DNA of 64,000 bases, taken from positions 62,001-126,000 of the forward strand of contig JAKJXP020000034.1 of assembly GCA_022225965.2 (NCBI GenBank). The letters are read 5' to 3'. Positions 12,158 to 24,643 of the stretch are shown piece after piece (the first letter of the stretch is position 1; the number at the start of each line of letters is the position of its first letter). The stretch comes from Diatrype stigma (taxonomy: Eukaryota > Ascomycota > Sordariomycetes > Xylariales > Diatrypaceae). Made by a program: the position numbers and the translations under genes. The notes below the pieces were generated by a model that saw only the letters and a program-made list of their open reading frames with translations, made no database searches and had not been told where the DNA came from.

Positions 12158-13120
12158 CTTTACCAACTTGCTCCCCTGATATTGCAGACCAGACCTTGAC
12201 TAAACTGGCGATTTTGTCAAATTTCACAAGGTTTACAATCACCCACTTGATGCAATTCGAGCTGTCAAGGCGGCATTATTCAAAAGGCGTTAAAGTGAAT
12301 CTGTACTCCTGTACGATGCTATTGCGACATGGGTCCGGGTGTGAGGGAGAGGGCGAGAGCTATTGATTGATGAGATTGATAAGATTAACTCGCATTTGCC
12401 CACTAATCGATAACTGGACGGAATGACATCAACACCACGTTCTACTGCCGAACATGGTAAGTCGCAATACTCAACTATTACTTCCATCCAGTGGATCATC
12501 AGGTACGGGCACGTACTATCTAGCGAACAGGGGCAGACAGGGGCAAATTGCCAAGTAGAAGATTGCGGCACCGCTTGTCTATACTGCAGCTATCCATGTA
12601 TGTCAGCATTGCCCCCCGTCTCTCATTGAAGAATCGCCGGAGGTGAATAATCGTCGTCTCATTTCTCATCGATTCGGCCTTTGATGCGAGTTCCTCCACG
12701 AACCAATATCATGGAAAAATTATCATCGCCTCGACCTACTTCGAATCAACCGGTGCACACTTAGTAGACAATGCTGTAGTCCTGGCGAATGTTTGTGGTG
12801 AATAACGGGTTGTTTCTGTGATGGATTAGATTTTATTATCAGCTCCAAGCTCGATGGAACAAGTTAACATCATCCCATGACTGTAAACTCGCAAGGTACA
12901 GTTCCTTCCACGCAGCACAATAAATGAACACATCGGGATATCATAGCGTGCAAACAGCCAGCCAGCTCCCTTTCCCCCTTCCGTCCCTCGATCATTGCCA
13001 TCTATCGAGCTCCTAACCTCCTAACCTCTCGACCACCTGACCTCCGAACCTCCTAGCCAGAAGCCACGAGTCACCAAATACCCGCTACCCGCTACCCGCT
13101 ACCGCTGCCAGCCACCAACT
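12158..13120. other. intergenic region
   Basis: About 960 bases between the SAM-carrier start and the Bud7-like stop, both minus-strand. It therefore contains the carrier's promoter and the upstream neighbour's terminator. A short direct repeat of CTACCCG occurs at 13080-13103. The frame at 12290-12571 has no support. Confidence 0.5.
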
Positions 13121-15503
13121 TTAACCGTCTGTCCCGCTGCTTCGAAACGTCGCACATAACGCGGCGTAATGATGCGTTAGATCGAGCACGCTCTGCGGCA
13201 TGCTTGTGGCCTGGATGATCGAGCGCACCTTGACGGCGCCCTCTTCTTCTATCAGGGTGCGTATCGTGTGGAGCAGCTCGGGAGAGAACTCCGAGTACCA
13301 GCGGTACTGCCAAGTGACCAGGCGGATCACGGACGCTATCGTGTCCCGCGTGTTCTTCTGCTTCTCGTACACCCGCAGGATCCCCGAGAGAGCCTTCGGG
13401 CTGAACCGCGCGGCGAGGCAGGCGCGGTACGCTTCGACCGCTTCCTCGTGGTGCTGCAGACGCTCCGCCAACGATCCTAGGATCTCCCACTCTTCGGCCG
13501 ATTTCTTGTACTGCATCGACTGTGCTCTATACTGCGCCATCTGTGTCCGCCAAATAGTGTATACGCGAAGATCTTCGTAGAGAACCATGAAAAGGCTATC
13601 GAGCCACCTTTCACATAGACGCTTGTTGTTCAGCCTGGAGAGGTGTTCGTCGGTTGTTGCGCTCTGCGTAGTGTCAGCATTGCTCCTCTCTTCATCATGC
13701 CCACCGTCAGAGGCCGGCAGAGTACAAACCGTGTCGCCATCTGCTTTTACTTCGCCTGGGTCGATAGTGTGCGTAGGTTTCTCAACAGACGGCTCTTCGC
13801 CCTTTCCGTTTGTACTGCTTTTGTCACTCGTAGTGCCATTTTCATTCGTAATGGTAGGCGTAGACGAGTTAGCGTCGCCAGTCTTCGCTTCCGACTTCTC
13901 TTCATCCTCCTCGTCTGTATGGTCGCCATTCAATGTAGCATCTGGTGTTCCCCGGAGTCCGTCGGTGCTAGCATTCCTTGCATGAGCCTGCTGCGCTGTA
14001 TCAAGCCGCTCACTTCGGTACTCGTCCTCCATAACGAACACGGTGCTTCGGATCTTGAGCAACTGATCCCAACCAATTTTAGCCGTCATCTCCGTCAGGA
14101 TGTTATAGGCCTGCTTGAAGGTACCGCGGTAGGATGCCGCTCGGAGATTCAACAAGCTCGGGTCGACCTGCTCTGAGTATCTCGCTTCAGGTTCGCTGTC
14201 GATCTCATCCAGGCGGGTTTCGGGCAGAGTCGGGAGGTGGACATCCTTGGGTTCGGGCATGATGGGTGCATCTTTGTCCTGGTATGTGAACATGGGACAC
14301 GAGTTGAGGATCGTCAGCGCGTTCTCCCAGTCCTCCATAGCAACATAAATCTGAGCTAATCGAGCCCAGGTTCCGAACTCGCTGGGAGCGGCGACAGTGC
14401 TACGATCGGCACACCCTAAGGCCATCTTTAGTCTCTCCTCCTTTTGCTCAGGAGCCTGGGTTGCTTGTGCCTTCTTCAAGAGGAACTCGGCCTGGGCATC
14501 GAGCATGACATAATCCATGGGCGAATCCTTCAGGGCCTGATACAAGACGCGAACGCCCTGGACTTCCTCCTGCCCCATAAACAAGACCTTGGCTAATAAC
14601 GAAGATACCTCGACATTTTGAGTCCGTAGCTTTTCGAAGAGATTGACGGCGGAAACGAAGCGGCCAGTGGTGTGGAAGTACTTGAGCAGCCCTGCTGTCA
14701 AGTGGTTCGAGACGTTGTTGGGGACCTGAACGACGGAATCGGAACCCAATTGCCATCCTGTCGATTACCATGTCAGAATAAGACATCAGGCTCAAGATCG
14801 ATATGGAATGAGAGGGGGGGGGGGGCAGGGGTTTCTTCTCAGTTCTCTCCTGACTGTACGAACCTCTGAAGAACAACTGCTCGGCGGCGCTCAAGAATCG
14901 GTGTTCCGTCTCAGTGTTAGTGACAGGATTGAAACGCCTCACGCCCATGATCTTCCGTATGGTATCGCCACTGCCATCGTCGGCGTACGAGTAGGCGCGC
15001 AGGACGCTGCATAGATAGGTTTCAAGCCACAAGTCATCGGTGGCCTTGCGCTTGTCTCCCCTCTCATCTATGCAGTAACTCTCGACGGTTCCGGGGATAG
15101 TGACATGAACACGCATATCAAGCCTAGAAAATGCGTTGTAACAACAGTAAAGCCCCTCGACGATCTTGTGGGTTGCCGTCTGGCCGTGCTCCTTGTAGGT
15201 GAGGGTGTTGATGTAGGCAGCCAAGCTGGCGGACGAAGAGGCATCTACACCTGTCACATGGTGATATACTCCCAATTGCTTGCCGGTGTTCCGGAGGTTC
15301 TGCTTCAGGAGATGGACCAGATCAGGAGGACCCAGTTCGCGCAATGATATCAAGGATTCGGTTCGAGCTTCAATCGAGTCATGGAGGACCTCCTCACTGA
15401 TTCTGCAACGGCAACTCATTAGGATCCATTGATGTTGACGGCGATGCCCCTTCTGTTAAAGGCAGCTGGTTGGGACTTACTCTGGAACGGCAGGCGCTGG
15501 CAT
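13121..15503 (-). CDS. bud7: Bud7/Bch1/Chs6 family (ChAP) exomer subunit
   Basis: Three exons, 732 aa. Exon 1 (15503-15481) encodes MPAPAVPE to a GTAAGT donor. Exon 2 runs 15402-14864 (ISEEVLHDSIEARTESL onward) and ends AGAG before GTTCGT. Exon 3 runs 14757-13121 and begins WQLGSDSVVQVPNNVSNHL. ChAPs bind Chs5 and Arf1 at the trans-Golgi and act as cargo adaptors for selected plasma-membrane proteins such as chitin synthase. The order seen is family-like: an N-terminal helical region, the phrase YSYADDGSGDTIRKIMGVRR, then TPR-like helical repeats (RFVSAVNLFEKLR; WARLAQIYVAMEDWENALTI). A ~110-residue acidic, low-complexity insert (about residues 445-550, rich in D, E, T, S) separates the repeats from a conserved C-terminal part ending LDLTHHYAALCATF. 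The start is chosen at 15503 because the spliced MPAPAVPE joins in phase and the internal ATG at 15419 lies inside the intron. Which of the paralogous ChAPs it represents is not decidable here. Confidence 0.85.
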
Positions 15504-16629
15504 TTTGACAGCGAAGGCGGGAAAGCCTTGGGGTTACAATATCAAGTATGAAAATGATGATAACCTCTACCTATGGTCGCGGTAGGAGGGAGAAGTAGAC
15601 TGATGAGTCGTGGTGGAATGCTCAAGCACGACGTACTGCCAGCATCTCAATGACGACTGATAACTGCAAGCATTCGGGAACGGGCCGGGAAGGAAGCTGA
15701 AGCTTTCGCAATTAGGTTGTCTTGATTGACTTAATTCAACATTTGGAAGAAAAGCTGGTTTTTCCCATCAATGAAAGTCACGGGAATTGCAACAATTGCA
15801 GTGTTGTAGGTAAAGGCGACAATCCACAGTAAATCATCAATAACTACTATCGTGGTTGTGAAGGTGGGTGGCAGGTGGCAGGTGGTAGGTGGTGATTGAT
15901 GATGTTGTCTTGGGACTCAGGACCGGTTTGTGTTGCGACGACCAGAACCTCCTACTCCTAGGCCAATAAGCTGTGACGAGGCTACCTGGCCAGTGGCCGC
16001 CCACAGTAACCAGTAACTAGTAGTTGGCTAACCCTTGAAGGCACTTAATGCACCGTGTAATTGTCCAGGTGGGTGGGTACGTACGTGTATGTATACAAAA
16101 CATAGACAATACAGCCCCGACTGACATGCAGTAACCTACCTAGGTACCCGGCTTGCCTGGTGGGGACTTAGCAACTACCTAAAGTTTATCTTCTAAAGCC
16201 ACGAGGCAACAAGGTAAACACAGGCTTGCGTGCTATGTAGTTAGCTAGCACCATGTCGTGCCTGGACGAGAAGACTAGGTGGCTTGGCAACGGGCCTTAC
16301 ACTGTGTAGGCATGGTATGTATGTACACCATTACTCAAGAATCATGAATGTGGCTTTAACGCCCTGCACCATCCCTGTCCTTCCACCTCTAGGGCTGAAA
16401 GGTACCTCCCATGAGGGTACCTGCTTCAGGCTGTTCTCGTCCAGCTCTATGCGGGAGCATAGGCGGCGATTGAATTTGAGCTTGTATCATAGGTAAGTAA
16501 GTATGTATCTATCTGCCCCATCCAGCTAACCCCGGCTATGTCCTAAGCTTACGTGACTACCCTATAAGATGTGATAACTTATGCTTTGGACCAGCCAAGT
16601 TTTATCCTTTCACGAAAGATTGCTACCAA
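15504..16629. other. intergenic region at the edge of the accessory island
   Basis: About 1.1 kb without a gene. It includes the presumed promoter of the ChAP gene (15504-15900) and several TACC/GGTA-rich patches at 16060-16150 and 16480-16510 (for example GTACGTACGTGTATGTA and CCTACCTAGGTACC). The 70-codon frame at 16284-16496 has no support. Confidence 0.5.
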
Positions 16630-18302
16630 TTAAGAGCCATTGCTGTGACACTTGGACTCCCAAATAAACTTCCACTCAATATCTTGCACTTCTTCCCTTG
16701 GCTGTATTTCCACCCAGAAATCTTCGATCGGTGTTGGAATTGCGGTCGAGATGTGATGCTTCGTTTCAGAGAGATTCCATTCTCCTTCTGCAGGTTTGAT
16801 CCTGTATCTCAGCACTATGATGATCATGATGCTCAGGATCTCATTTATCGCAAAGTGTCGTCCCGGACATATAGCATTGCCCCCACCAAAGGCACGGTAT
16901 GCAGACGGGTGCACTTTGTGGCCTTGCTTTTTGAGAAAGCGTGCTGGATTAAACTGTTGCGCAGTGAGCCCCCAGCATGCCTCGCTCTTATGTGCTTGTG
17001 CCGATGGCATGGCCAGGAACGAGTCTTTCTTGAGCATGTAAGTGGCCTCATTGTTACCATAAATTAAAGTGTCCTTCAGAAGAAAGCGTGCCGATGCACT
17101 GTGACTTTGTAGGCGGAGAACTTCTTTAACAAGTGATTCGAGGAGTGGGAAGGACTCGATCACCTGAGCAATGTTAACAGTGGTCTGAGCTTCAGGCTTT
17201 CCTTCCTGAAAGACCACAGTCTCGATCCCTTGCTGTAGCTCAGTGAAAAGCATTGGGTTAGAGAAGACGTAATACAGCGTCCAGCACATAGCTGGTGCGG
17301 TATTAACAAGTAGGACTGTGCAGACACCCAAATCGAAGCCTGCAATATCCTCATCCGAGACGCCATGCTTACTGTTAACTTCATGACGCGCCTTGATAAC
17401 CCGCGAGGCTGTCTCAAGCCCTCCTCTTGCGTAGTACTTACGAAGAGCATTGAAAAAACGCTTTCTTCCGTCACTAACGTTAGGTGCCCTGATATCAGGG
17501 CACATCATGAGCCCAAGAAGGGCGAAGTCTTCATCTACCGCCCTGAAAATATACCTAGAACACGGTATGCTTCTTCCCGCAACCAAGGGTGACATATCAA
17601 AAGCCGTCAAATACGCCAGAGTCATGCATTGGAATCGTATCGGACCCGTAAACTGCGTTGGTGCTGATCATTGTAATAAGCCCACGCATCCATTTGAATA
17701 ACGGAACCGTAGTACTGTATACACCATCCAGCCCTGACGCGAGCAGGCTTGAAGCATTCCTCAGCATTTCTTGCGTGATTTCCTTGAGATGCTCTCCCGG
17801 CATCAAGGCTTGGTGCATTGCTCTCATGGTTTTGGGACGGAGGCTCATAGGGCCTTTCTTTCTATGTAGTTAGCAATAAGTTTAAAATGGCGGGGGTTCA
17901 TAGTGTGACTGACGCAACTTTGGCATAGTAATCAGTATCATTATATAACGCTCTAGAGGATCGAATGAAGTATGGGCATATAGCGGAAAGTGATAATCGT
18001 CTGGCTAGATACGAGCTTCCTTGGCTAGAGCCGGAGGAGTGTTTATATACAGAGTGCAACGGTGGAAAGCTTCAGATTGAAGTTATACCGCCCAGGTGGA
18101 GCGTTCCTAGCACCTATCTCTGAATGGAGCCCCTGACCTGCAACACATTACTTAACAGGCCAAAGACGTGGCCAAGGAAGGGTATCTTTGGTGCAACAAG
18201 TGGTGGCTCAATGGACTCGTGAGCTCGCCTGAGCAAGTGTAGTGAAATGAGAAATACCAACAATGCTGCTAGAGCAGGCACGTAAAGAACTAGATAGGCC
18301 AT
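16630..18302 (-). pseudogene. cytochrome P450 pseudogene (CYP7/CYP8-like)
   Basis: Remains of a P450 paralogous to the intact gene at 19197-20958. The C-terminal exon (17542-16630) is open and carries the I-helix LLVNTAPAMCWTLYYVF, the ExxR helix as EVLR, and the heme loop FGGGNAICPG. A middle exon (about 17850-17598) reads MSLRPKTMRAMHQALMPG to HDSGVFDGF, and an N-terminal anchor exon lies at 18302-18114 (MAYLVLYVPALAALLVFLIS, then PPLVAPKIPFLGHVFGLL). Evidence of decay: at the intron position shared with the paralogue, exon 2 ends TTTTG and is followed by ATATGT instead of GTATGT, so donor base +1 is A (minus-strand base at 17597). This also creates an in-frame TGA. Between 17880 and 18113, where the paralogue has LPIYTLRLPFTRMYIVNATE, only a degenerate frame with stops is found. 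A heavily divergent but live gene with unrecognised splicing is the alternative. Confidence 0.68.
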
Positions 18303-19196
18303 AGTTAAAGCAAAAGGCTCTTGATGAAAACGTTGGACCGATCAGAGGTGCTTGTCTGTAACAGCAAGATGAAATGTCAGTATTGAGCTTTCTGTTGGGG
18401 TTCGACTCTGGGAAAATAAGGTAGACTTGTATCGAAAAGATTAAGCAACTGCTGGTGGAAGGTTCAAGTAAAGAAATATTCTTATTGGCTTAAGCACTTG
18501 GAACCACTCACAATGAATTACATTGGTGGTATTTCCCATTAGTTGAGAGAGAATAACTACCCATGTCAAACAACAGGCACGGGCAGCTTAACTTTTTGCT
18601 ACAGACTGAGGCTATATCGATGGCCAGCCTGTTGTGGCAGTTTGGTAGGTGTGTAACCAATAGATTATATGTACAGCATAGGGTAATTTCAAGAAGGTTA
18701 GGGCCGAGCCACTGAGGGGATATGTCAAGGATGATATTATTAATGATAAAAGCCTTCGTTACAACTACTACATAATAGTAGTCCCTAATGTGCAGATGCG
18801 TTGGTTAGTTGTGACCCATGTTACGGTATTCAAACAGTTACATCTTGGTGTTATACGGAGGGGATGTAAGCACCGTGCTCAAATTAGGAGCAATAGGAGC
18901 CAAGAGTAACCTACCGATATTTAGATATTTAGGTACAGTGAGTGTGAAATAACTTCTACATAATTAACTTCACACTGAAAGCACCAAGCTCCGATAGGCT
19001 ATGGTGCACTGCTAGGACTTTATAATTAATGAATATTTCTATCATAACCACGAAATGCCTAATAAGATAGACAGAGAGCATAATAATCTGTTAGGGTTTA
19101 AAGCAAGAAATCAAGTACCAGGCAACGCTGCCTAGATGTAAGTAATAAGTAAATATCTTAGGTTGGGAGCTTAGCTAGTTAACAACCAGTCTTGGA
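18303..19196. other. spacer between the two P450 copies
   Basis: About 0.9 kb, AT-richer than the flanking genes, with no open frame of note. It contains the presumed promoter of the pseudogene and the 3' region of the intact P450. Nothing resembling a transposon end was seen. Confidence 0.5.
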
Positions 19197-20958
19197 TTAG
19201 TTATCACTCTTCATATCTTCCGATACAATACCCATAGCCTCATCCGATCCAGAAAAGGCCACACGCCATTTCTTTTTGGGGTCCCTGGGTCGAAGCTCAA
19301 CATCAATATCCTCATCCGGAACGGGAAAGCCTGCCTGGACTGGTGAGTTGGCCCATGTCGGCTCAATCCACTTGCCCACCACCGGGACAACGTCAAACTG
19401 AAGCACTAGCAATGCCGCAAGTGCCATGATTTCTGTACTGGCAAAATGTCGGCCAGGACAAAGAACGTGTCCTCCACCAAATGCACGGAATGCCACCCTG
19501 TTTGGCCTTTTTTCTCCTGCTCCTAGTTGACGGGTGAATCGCATATGATCGAAGTTTCCTGCATCTTCACCCCAAGCCGTGACACTAGTATGCTGCACGG
19601 GAGCCGGGATCATGAGCATACTACCTTTCTTAAGAAGGATGCGTCCTTGCAGAAGAACATCCTCGAGAAGTACGCGTGGTCCGGGATTTACAGCCCGGTA
19701 GCGCAATGTCTCTTGAAAAGTGCTTAAAAGTATTGGGCAGGATGTACGAATCCCGCCCAGATCAATGGAGTTGACTTGTGTCGTGCTGTCCTCTTGGACT
19801 AGGGCTGTGACCTCGCGGCGAACGTCAGCCAGCACCTGATCGTCCGAAAATATGTGATAGAGGACCCATAGTGCACAAGGTGTCGAGTTGCCTAGAACGG
19901 CAAACGTATTTCCAAGCTCACCGCGTGCTATGTCTTCAAGGCTGAGTCCAAAAAGGGTGCGATGGTGTTCATAACGTTTGCGCACAAGCCCAGATGCTGT
20001 TTCGTAGCCACCTTTGCGCATATAGTCGATCATAGCAGCAGCCGCCACTTCACGGGCCCGGAAAAGTTTGGGCAGAAAGAGGGCCGGAAAAGGAAACATA
20101 GAGAGGGTCAAGAACCCAGATTCGAATGTTCTATATCGATAATTAGTACAATTACTAGCAAGTTCTTGGAGTTGGTTTGGCCTCAAAAGGGTCTGAGAAT
20201 GGAGTGAGGTAAAGGTTGGGGTTGGGGGTAAGGAGCAATAGTAAATCAATCGCACTCACCTCCATGCCTCAGCAACCTTGGGATCTCTATACGGGTTCAT
20301 AGGCCCCCAGACAGCTTCCGTCGTAGATGTGACCATCGTGCGACGCGACCATTGCCAGAGGCCAACTCTGACTACACCCTCAGCCCTTAGGATTTCCATG
20401 TCTGCAGAAAAAACTTCGATAGACCTTCTATTGAGCAGATCAAGATCTTTTCCCGGCCCCATTACAGGTGTGATGTAGCGGGGCCAGCTCGTACTGAAGC
20501 CATGTTCACTCGTTAGGTCCTGGTGCATTATCTTGACGGCCTCTTTGCTCATTCCAACAACGCTGCCTGCATCCGCTGCGATGGCAGCAAAGCTGACAGT
20601 GCGCCAATGTTTCTGTAGGGCGGGGATGAGTTCTGTCGCGTTGACAATATACATCCGAGTGAAGGGTAGGCGAAGGGTATAGATAGGCAGCCCATATTCA
20701 TCTCTGTTCGAGGGTCGTGTTAGGCAATTCAAACAGAGAGGAAATGGGGCAGCATCATGGTTTAGAAGAACTAACAAACCTCAGTCGAGGGTACAGGCGG
20801 GACTTCTCCCTGATCATGCCGACCAAGGGCCCGAAAAAGGGAATTCCTGTCACAATGGCTGGTGGTTCCCTCGCATCCTGTGTCATGAAAAGAAGAAATC
20901 GAAGGAAGAAATAAAAGGCTACAAGGCTTCCAGATGCGATCGTGACTGTAGATGCCAT
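19197..20958 (-). CDS. cytochrome P450 monooxygenase (CYP7/CYP8-like)
   Basis: Three exons, 518 aa: 20958-20780, 20703-20260 and 20130-19197, with donors GTTTGT and GTGAGT and acceptors AACAG and ATATAG, all in phase 2. The N-terminus is a membrane anchor (MASTVTIASGSLVAFYFFLR) followed by the proline-rich PPAIVTGIPFFGP hinge. The I-helix reads AVLGNSTPCALWVLYHIF. As in CYP7 and CYP8 enzymes, the usual acidic-threonine pair is replaced by an N-S/T-x-P form. The K-helix ExxR is ETLR (about residues 348-351), and the heme loop is FGGGHVLCPG with the cysteine at about 432. All elements needed for an active heme enzyme are present. It is presumably ER-bound and reduced by the general P450 reductase. 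The I-helix suggests sterol or oxylipin-like chemistry, but the substrate cannot be predicted. Its tandem neighbour is a decayed copy. The ATG at 20958 is chosen over an upstream in-frame TTG. Confidence 0.88.
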
Positions 20959-21904
20959 GGCTGCTGAGTAAGTGTCCAAGAGAGCAAGGCAAAACTTCGA
21001 AGAATGAACTTTGGAGAGAGCAGTGGATGGGATGGAATGAGAATAAGGAAGGCAGGTTTCTTCGGGCTCCTCTACGGTAAGGCATATTCCTAAGAACTTA
21101 TCATCGGAATGTCAGGGCTCATCGGGCGTGTCTGCAGCTTCATGTTGTACTCGCAGGATTAGGGTAATGAGCATCTGGATGCCAAGCCGTGTTGTAAGTA
21201 AAGCGGTTGAATCTACCAACAAATCCAATTAATCATCCGCCCTTACTCCGGCAAGGTTACACTCGAACCAGGATGCATGTCGCATTGTGGCACATGTATG
21301 GCATTGAAGGATTATGTTAGGTCGGGCTTATAGGCCCACTTAGCCATTGTATTTAGTAGGGTTTTTAGGAATTCCGCCCCTACCGACATTTCTCTTCAAT
21401 AGACAATCAGCTTTTGATGTGACATGTAACCATCACCAAGTCATAAAGTAGAGTAGCTTCTGAATCACGTTCTACTAAGGTTGCAGCCCCTTTCCCCCCA
21501 CCCCCCTTCACCCAAAAATCGGCTGCGACTTGTGGCACAGAGCCTCGAGTAAAAAGGCTTCGGCTCCGGCCACTTCCTCTTACTTCTATCTAGCCACTGC
21601 AGCTAATAATTGAGCACCGTTTGGGCGGGTTAGATGGGCTCCTACGTCAAGTTGGGAGTTTGATAGTGAGAAATGGGTAGGCTTACAATTACAGATTCGA
21701 ACAAGCGCCCGCCTTATGGGAAGTTGGGGTGATACCTTCGGCTGGACTCCATGATATTGAAACAAAGGGTATTCCTGTGATTGTGGTTTCCCAGCCAATA
21801 TGAAAAAGATGATCTGAATATCAATCCAATGCCTTTCACTACGCTGCTAGCAATTCAGTTTATATCAAAGCTCAAGTCAAGTACGAGCAGTGAAATACCT
21901 CGCT
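20959..21904. other. divergent intergenic region
   Basis: About 950 bases separating the minus-strand P450 from the plus-strand receptor relic, hence the likely P450 promoter. There is a C-rich run at 21495-21510 (CCCCCCACCCCCC). No supported gene. Confidence 0.5.
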
Positions 21905-22706
21905 ATGGAAGCCAATACTACGGGCCTAGTCATCTCTCCCACGGGGAACAATGCCATATCAGCGCCGGCATTCTATGTAAGCTTAGGGGATGTGTTGTTC
22001 AACATGAAGGCCTGTTCTTATTGCGTGCATCGCTAACTTTTCTGCCTTGGTAAAGGTTTTGACATGGCTCTTCTTTGGACTTTGCACCGTGGCATTTGCC
22101 ATCAGAGCTTACATCCGCTATGTCTGTTTCCGCCGTCTCTCGGTCGAGGATTACATCAGGCTTGTAAAATTAGCTATGCAAAACGCAGAGGCGGTTCTGA
22201 TACAACTCTACGTTGGATATGCCTATGACATGGAGGCAATGCAAGGGGGTGACGACACCTCTGTCCTCGGCCCAGATTTTCTATCCAATCTTCTAAAAAA
22301 AGGTTCGTTGGCAATGGGGTTTGCATTAATATCACCATGGTCGGCGTGCTGCTTGTTAAGCTCAACTTCCTGCTATTTTCCCGTCGTCTTGGTACAATTA
22401 TACACAAGTTCATAATTATATGGTGGGAAGTGCTGGTTTTCACTGTGGCTTCCGCTACAGCACAGATTGGGATGCAAGACTTCCAGTGCTTCTTCGGGGA
22501 CATCAGCTACATCTTCAGCCATCATTGTACTAGCCCTGAGCTGAGGCTTTAGGGAGGACATTCTTCAACTCTAACTTTTCCGCTGTCGTTGATGCGATGT
22601 CCGATTTCCTCAGGAAGTGACGCTTGATGCTAATTGACCTGCATACTCCTACCATCGAAGAACATTGCCAAATCATATGTATCCTTAGGCGCGTAAGTTG
22701 TGGATA

Positions 22707-22752
22707 AAACAATTCCCCCCCTTACGTACCACCCCCCTTACGAACCGTACTT
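22707..22752 (+). repeat. left terminal inverted repeat of Fot1-like element
   Basis: This 46-bp arm begins AAACAATTCCCCCCC and ends TTACGAACCGTACTT. It pairs with the arm at 24598-24643 over its full length, with seven mismatches, all transitions. Confidence 0.9.
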
Positions 22753-24597
22753 CAAAAGAAGCCATTACCACATACTCTTCGAAGTTTAAAATTTAATTAC
22801 TCTATAAGGAATAAAGCTATATATATTAGACTTTCGTCGGAACGTTTATTATATAATACTTTTCATTACTATCATTATTACTTTCTTTAATTTTTTCGAT
22901 TTGTATTTACATTAAGCGAATAACGCATATAAATTTCAACATAAGCTTTATCATTCCTTTTTTCGTTCGCTCGATATTCTTTAATCTTATAAACATTTTA
23001 TTAAAAGCGAGAACCACCTTTTTACGCTTTTAAGGCTTCGCTTTTTCGAAAGCGGCAAATAATTATTTAATTTATTATTTCTTTAGGCTATAATTATAAT
23101 TCGAAATATCGAAAGTTTTGCTTATTTTCCAAAACATTAGCCGAATAATGGCATTTCCGAAAATAAAATCAATTTAAACAAGGTTTTTTTACAGGTCCAT
23201 TATTTCCCTCGAAAATTTAAGCGTTTTAATAGGCAAACCGGTTATTTCCTTAAAGAAATCGGGCACTTAAGGAGCAGGTTTATCCTGTTTCGTTTCGGGC
23301 TTAACCGGTACTGGCTGGACTTATGCTTACGGAAATGCCTTTACGAACTTATTACTTATTATCTTTTTTAAATTAACGGGCCATATTCCCGAAATTTTAA
23401 AGCCCGAAAGAATCCATTTCGTACGTTTTATTATATTTTTAACGCCCAAAAAAAGTCCGTTTTATCGCTAGCTTTTAAAGCCCGCCCAAAATAACGCTCG
23501 CAAAAGTAATGCCGGAAACGCCGCTTAAAAAAGCCGAAAACTTCCATATTAAACGACTAAAAGGCTTATAAATTATACGCAAAAAAATAAATAATATAAA
23601 TTTAATTAAGCAAATAGGTTATTATAAAATTTTCGTTAATATAACTGTTATGCCCATTTATAATAAAAAAGCGCCATTCGGTAATTCGAATAAGCTTAAT
23701 ATGAAATATAAAGATTTTTTAAAGCCACTTTAAGTCCATTTTATAATTAATTTAGCCATTCGAAAATATAACGAAATACCAATCCTTAAACCTATTGCGG
23801 ATTTAATTAAATTATTATTATTAAAAGCTTTTGCCGTTAAAAATAATTAACGGCAAAAACGTTCGTTCGTTAACGCTAATATATACCATAATAAAAATCC
23901 AATTGCGCTTATTTCCGGCTTTTAAAAGTATGGATTTACGAATGGCTTTATTTAATATAAGGTCATTTTCCCTTATGCCTTTCATTATCCCAACCTCGTC
24001 GACGTTATATCGATTCCGGGCGAATATTTTCTTAATTTCCGGCTAAATTAATAAGCAATGTAACGCTTTAGTAAATACCGGCGTTATACCGTTAAGGCGT
24101 TAATAATCCATTGCAATACTTTTAATAATTCGAATTTCGGAATTGCGAACCAAATAACGTTTAATTCATTTAATTCCGAAAACTTTTTTGCTTTCGGAAT
24201 TAATTAAAAGGCATTAAACGAAAGCCCGGAAACGGAAATATAGCGACGCATATTTCAGCTTGCCTTAAACGATAATCCATTTAATTAAATAAAATTCTTA
24301 ATATTTAAAAAGCTTTTAAAGGGTTTCGTTATAGGCTTTTCGAATTAATATACCTTTAATTTTGCGCCGAAAATAAATGCGATTAACGTTATGTTTTTTA
24401 GAGGCCTTTCGTAAAAACCCTTCATTTTTTATGTTACGAATCGCCTTAATTATTCGATATTTAATTATAAGATTTATATTATTAAAATCGTTAAAAAATA
24501 AGGAATAAAATAATAGGTTTCGTTTTGCGAAAAAACGCGTTTAAAAGTAAATAAATGTATCGTAAAAAACGGTAGGTATTACACGCATAGGTTTAGC

Positions 24598-24643
24598 AAG
24601 TACGGTTCGTAAGGGGAGTAATACGTAAAGGGGGAAGTTGTCT
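24598..24643 (-). repeat. right terminal inverted repeat of Fot1-like element
   Basis: Read from the outer end on the minus strand it begins AGACAACTTCCCCCT and ends CTTACGAACCGTACTT. It is the partner of 22707-22752. Confidence 0.9.

Noticed and set aside
15405..15419. ATG at 15419 as the start of the Bud7-like protein
   Set aside because: The MSCRC residues it adds lie in the intron; the splice from 15481 to 15402 gives an in-phase MPAPAVPE start with consensus sites.
18395..18420. GGGGTTCGACTCTGG, resembling a tRNA T-arm
   Set aside because: No matching D-arm, anticodon arm or acceptor stem could be found upstream, so it is not a tRNA.
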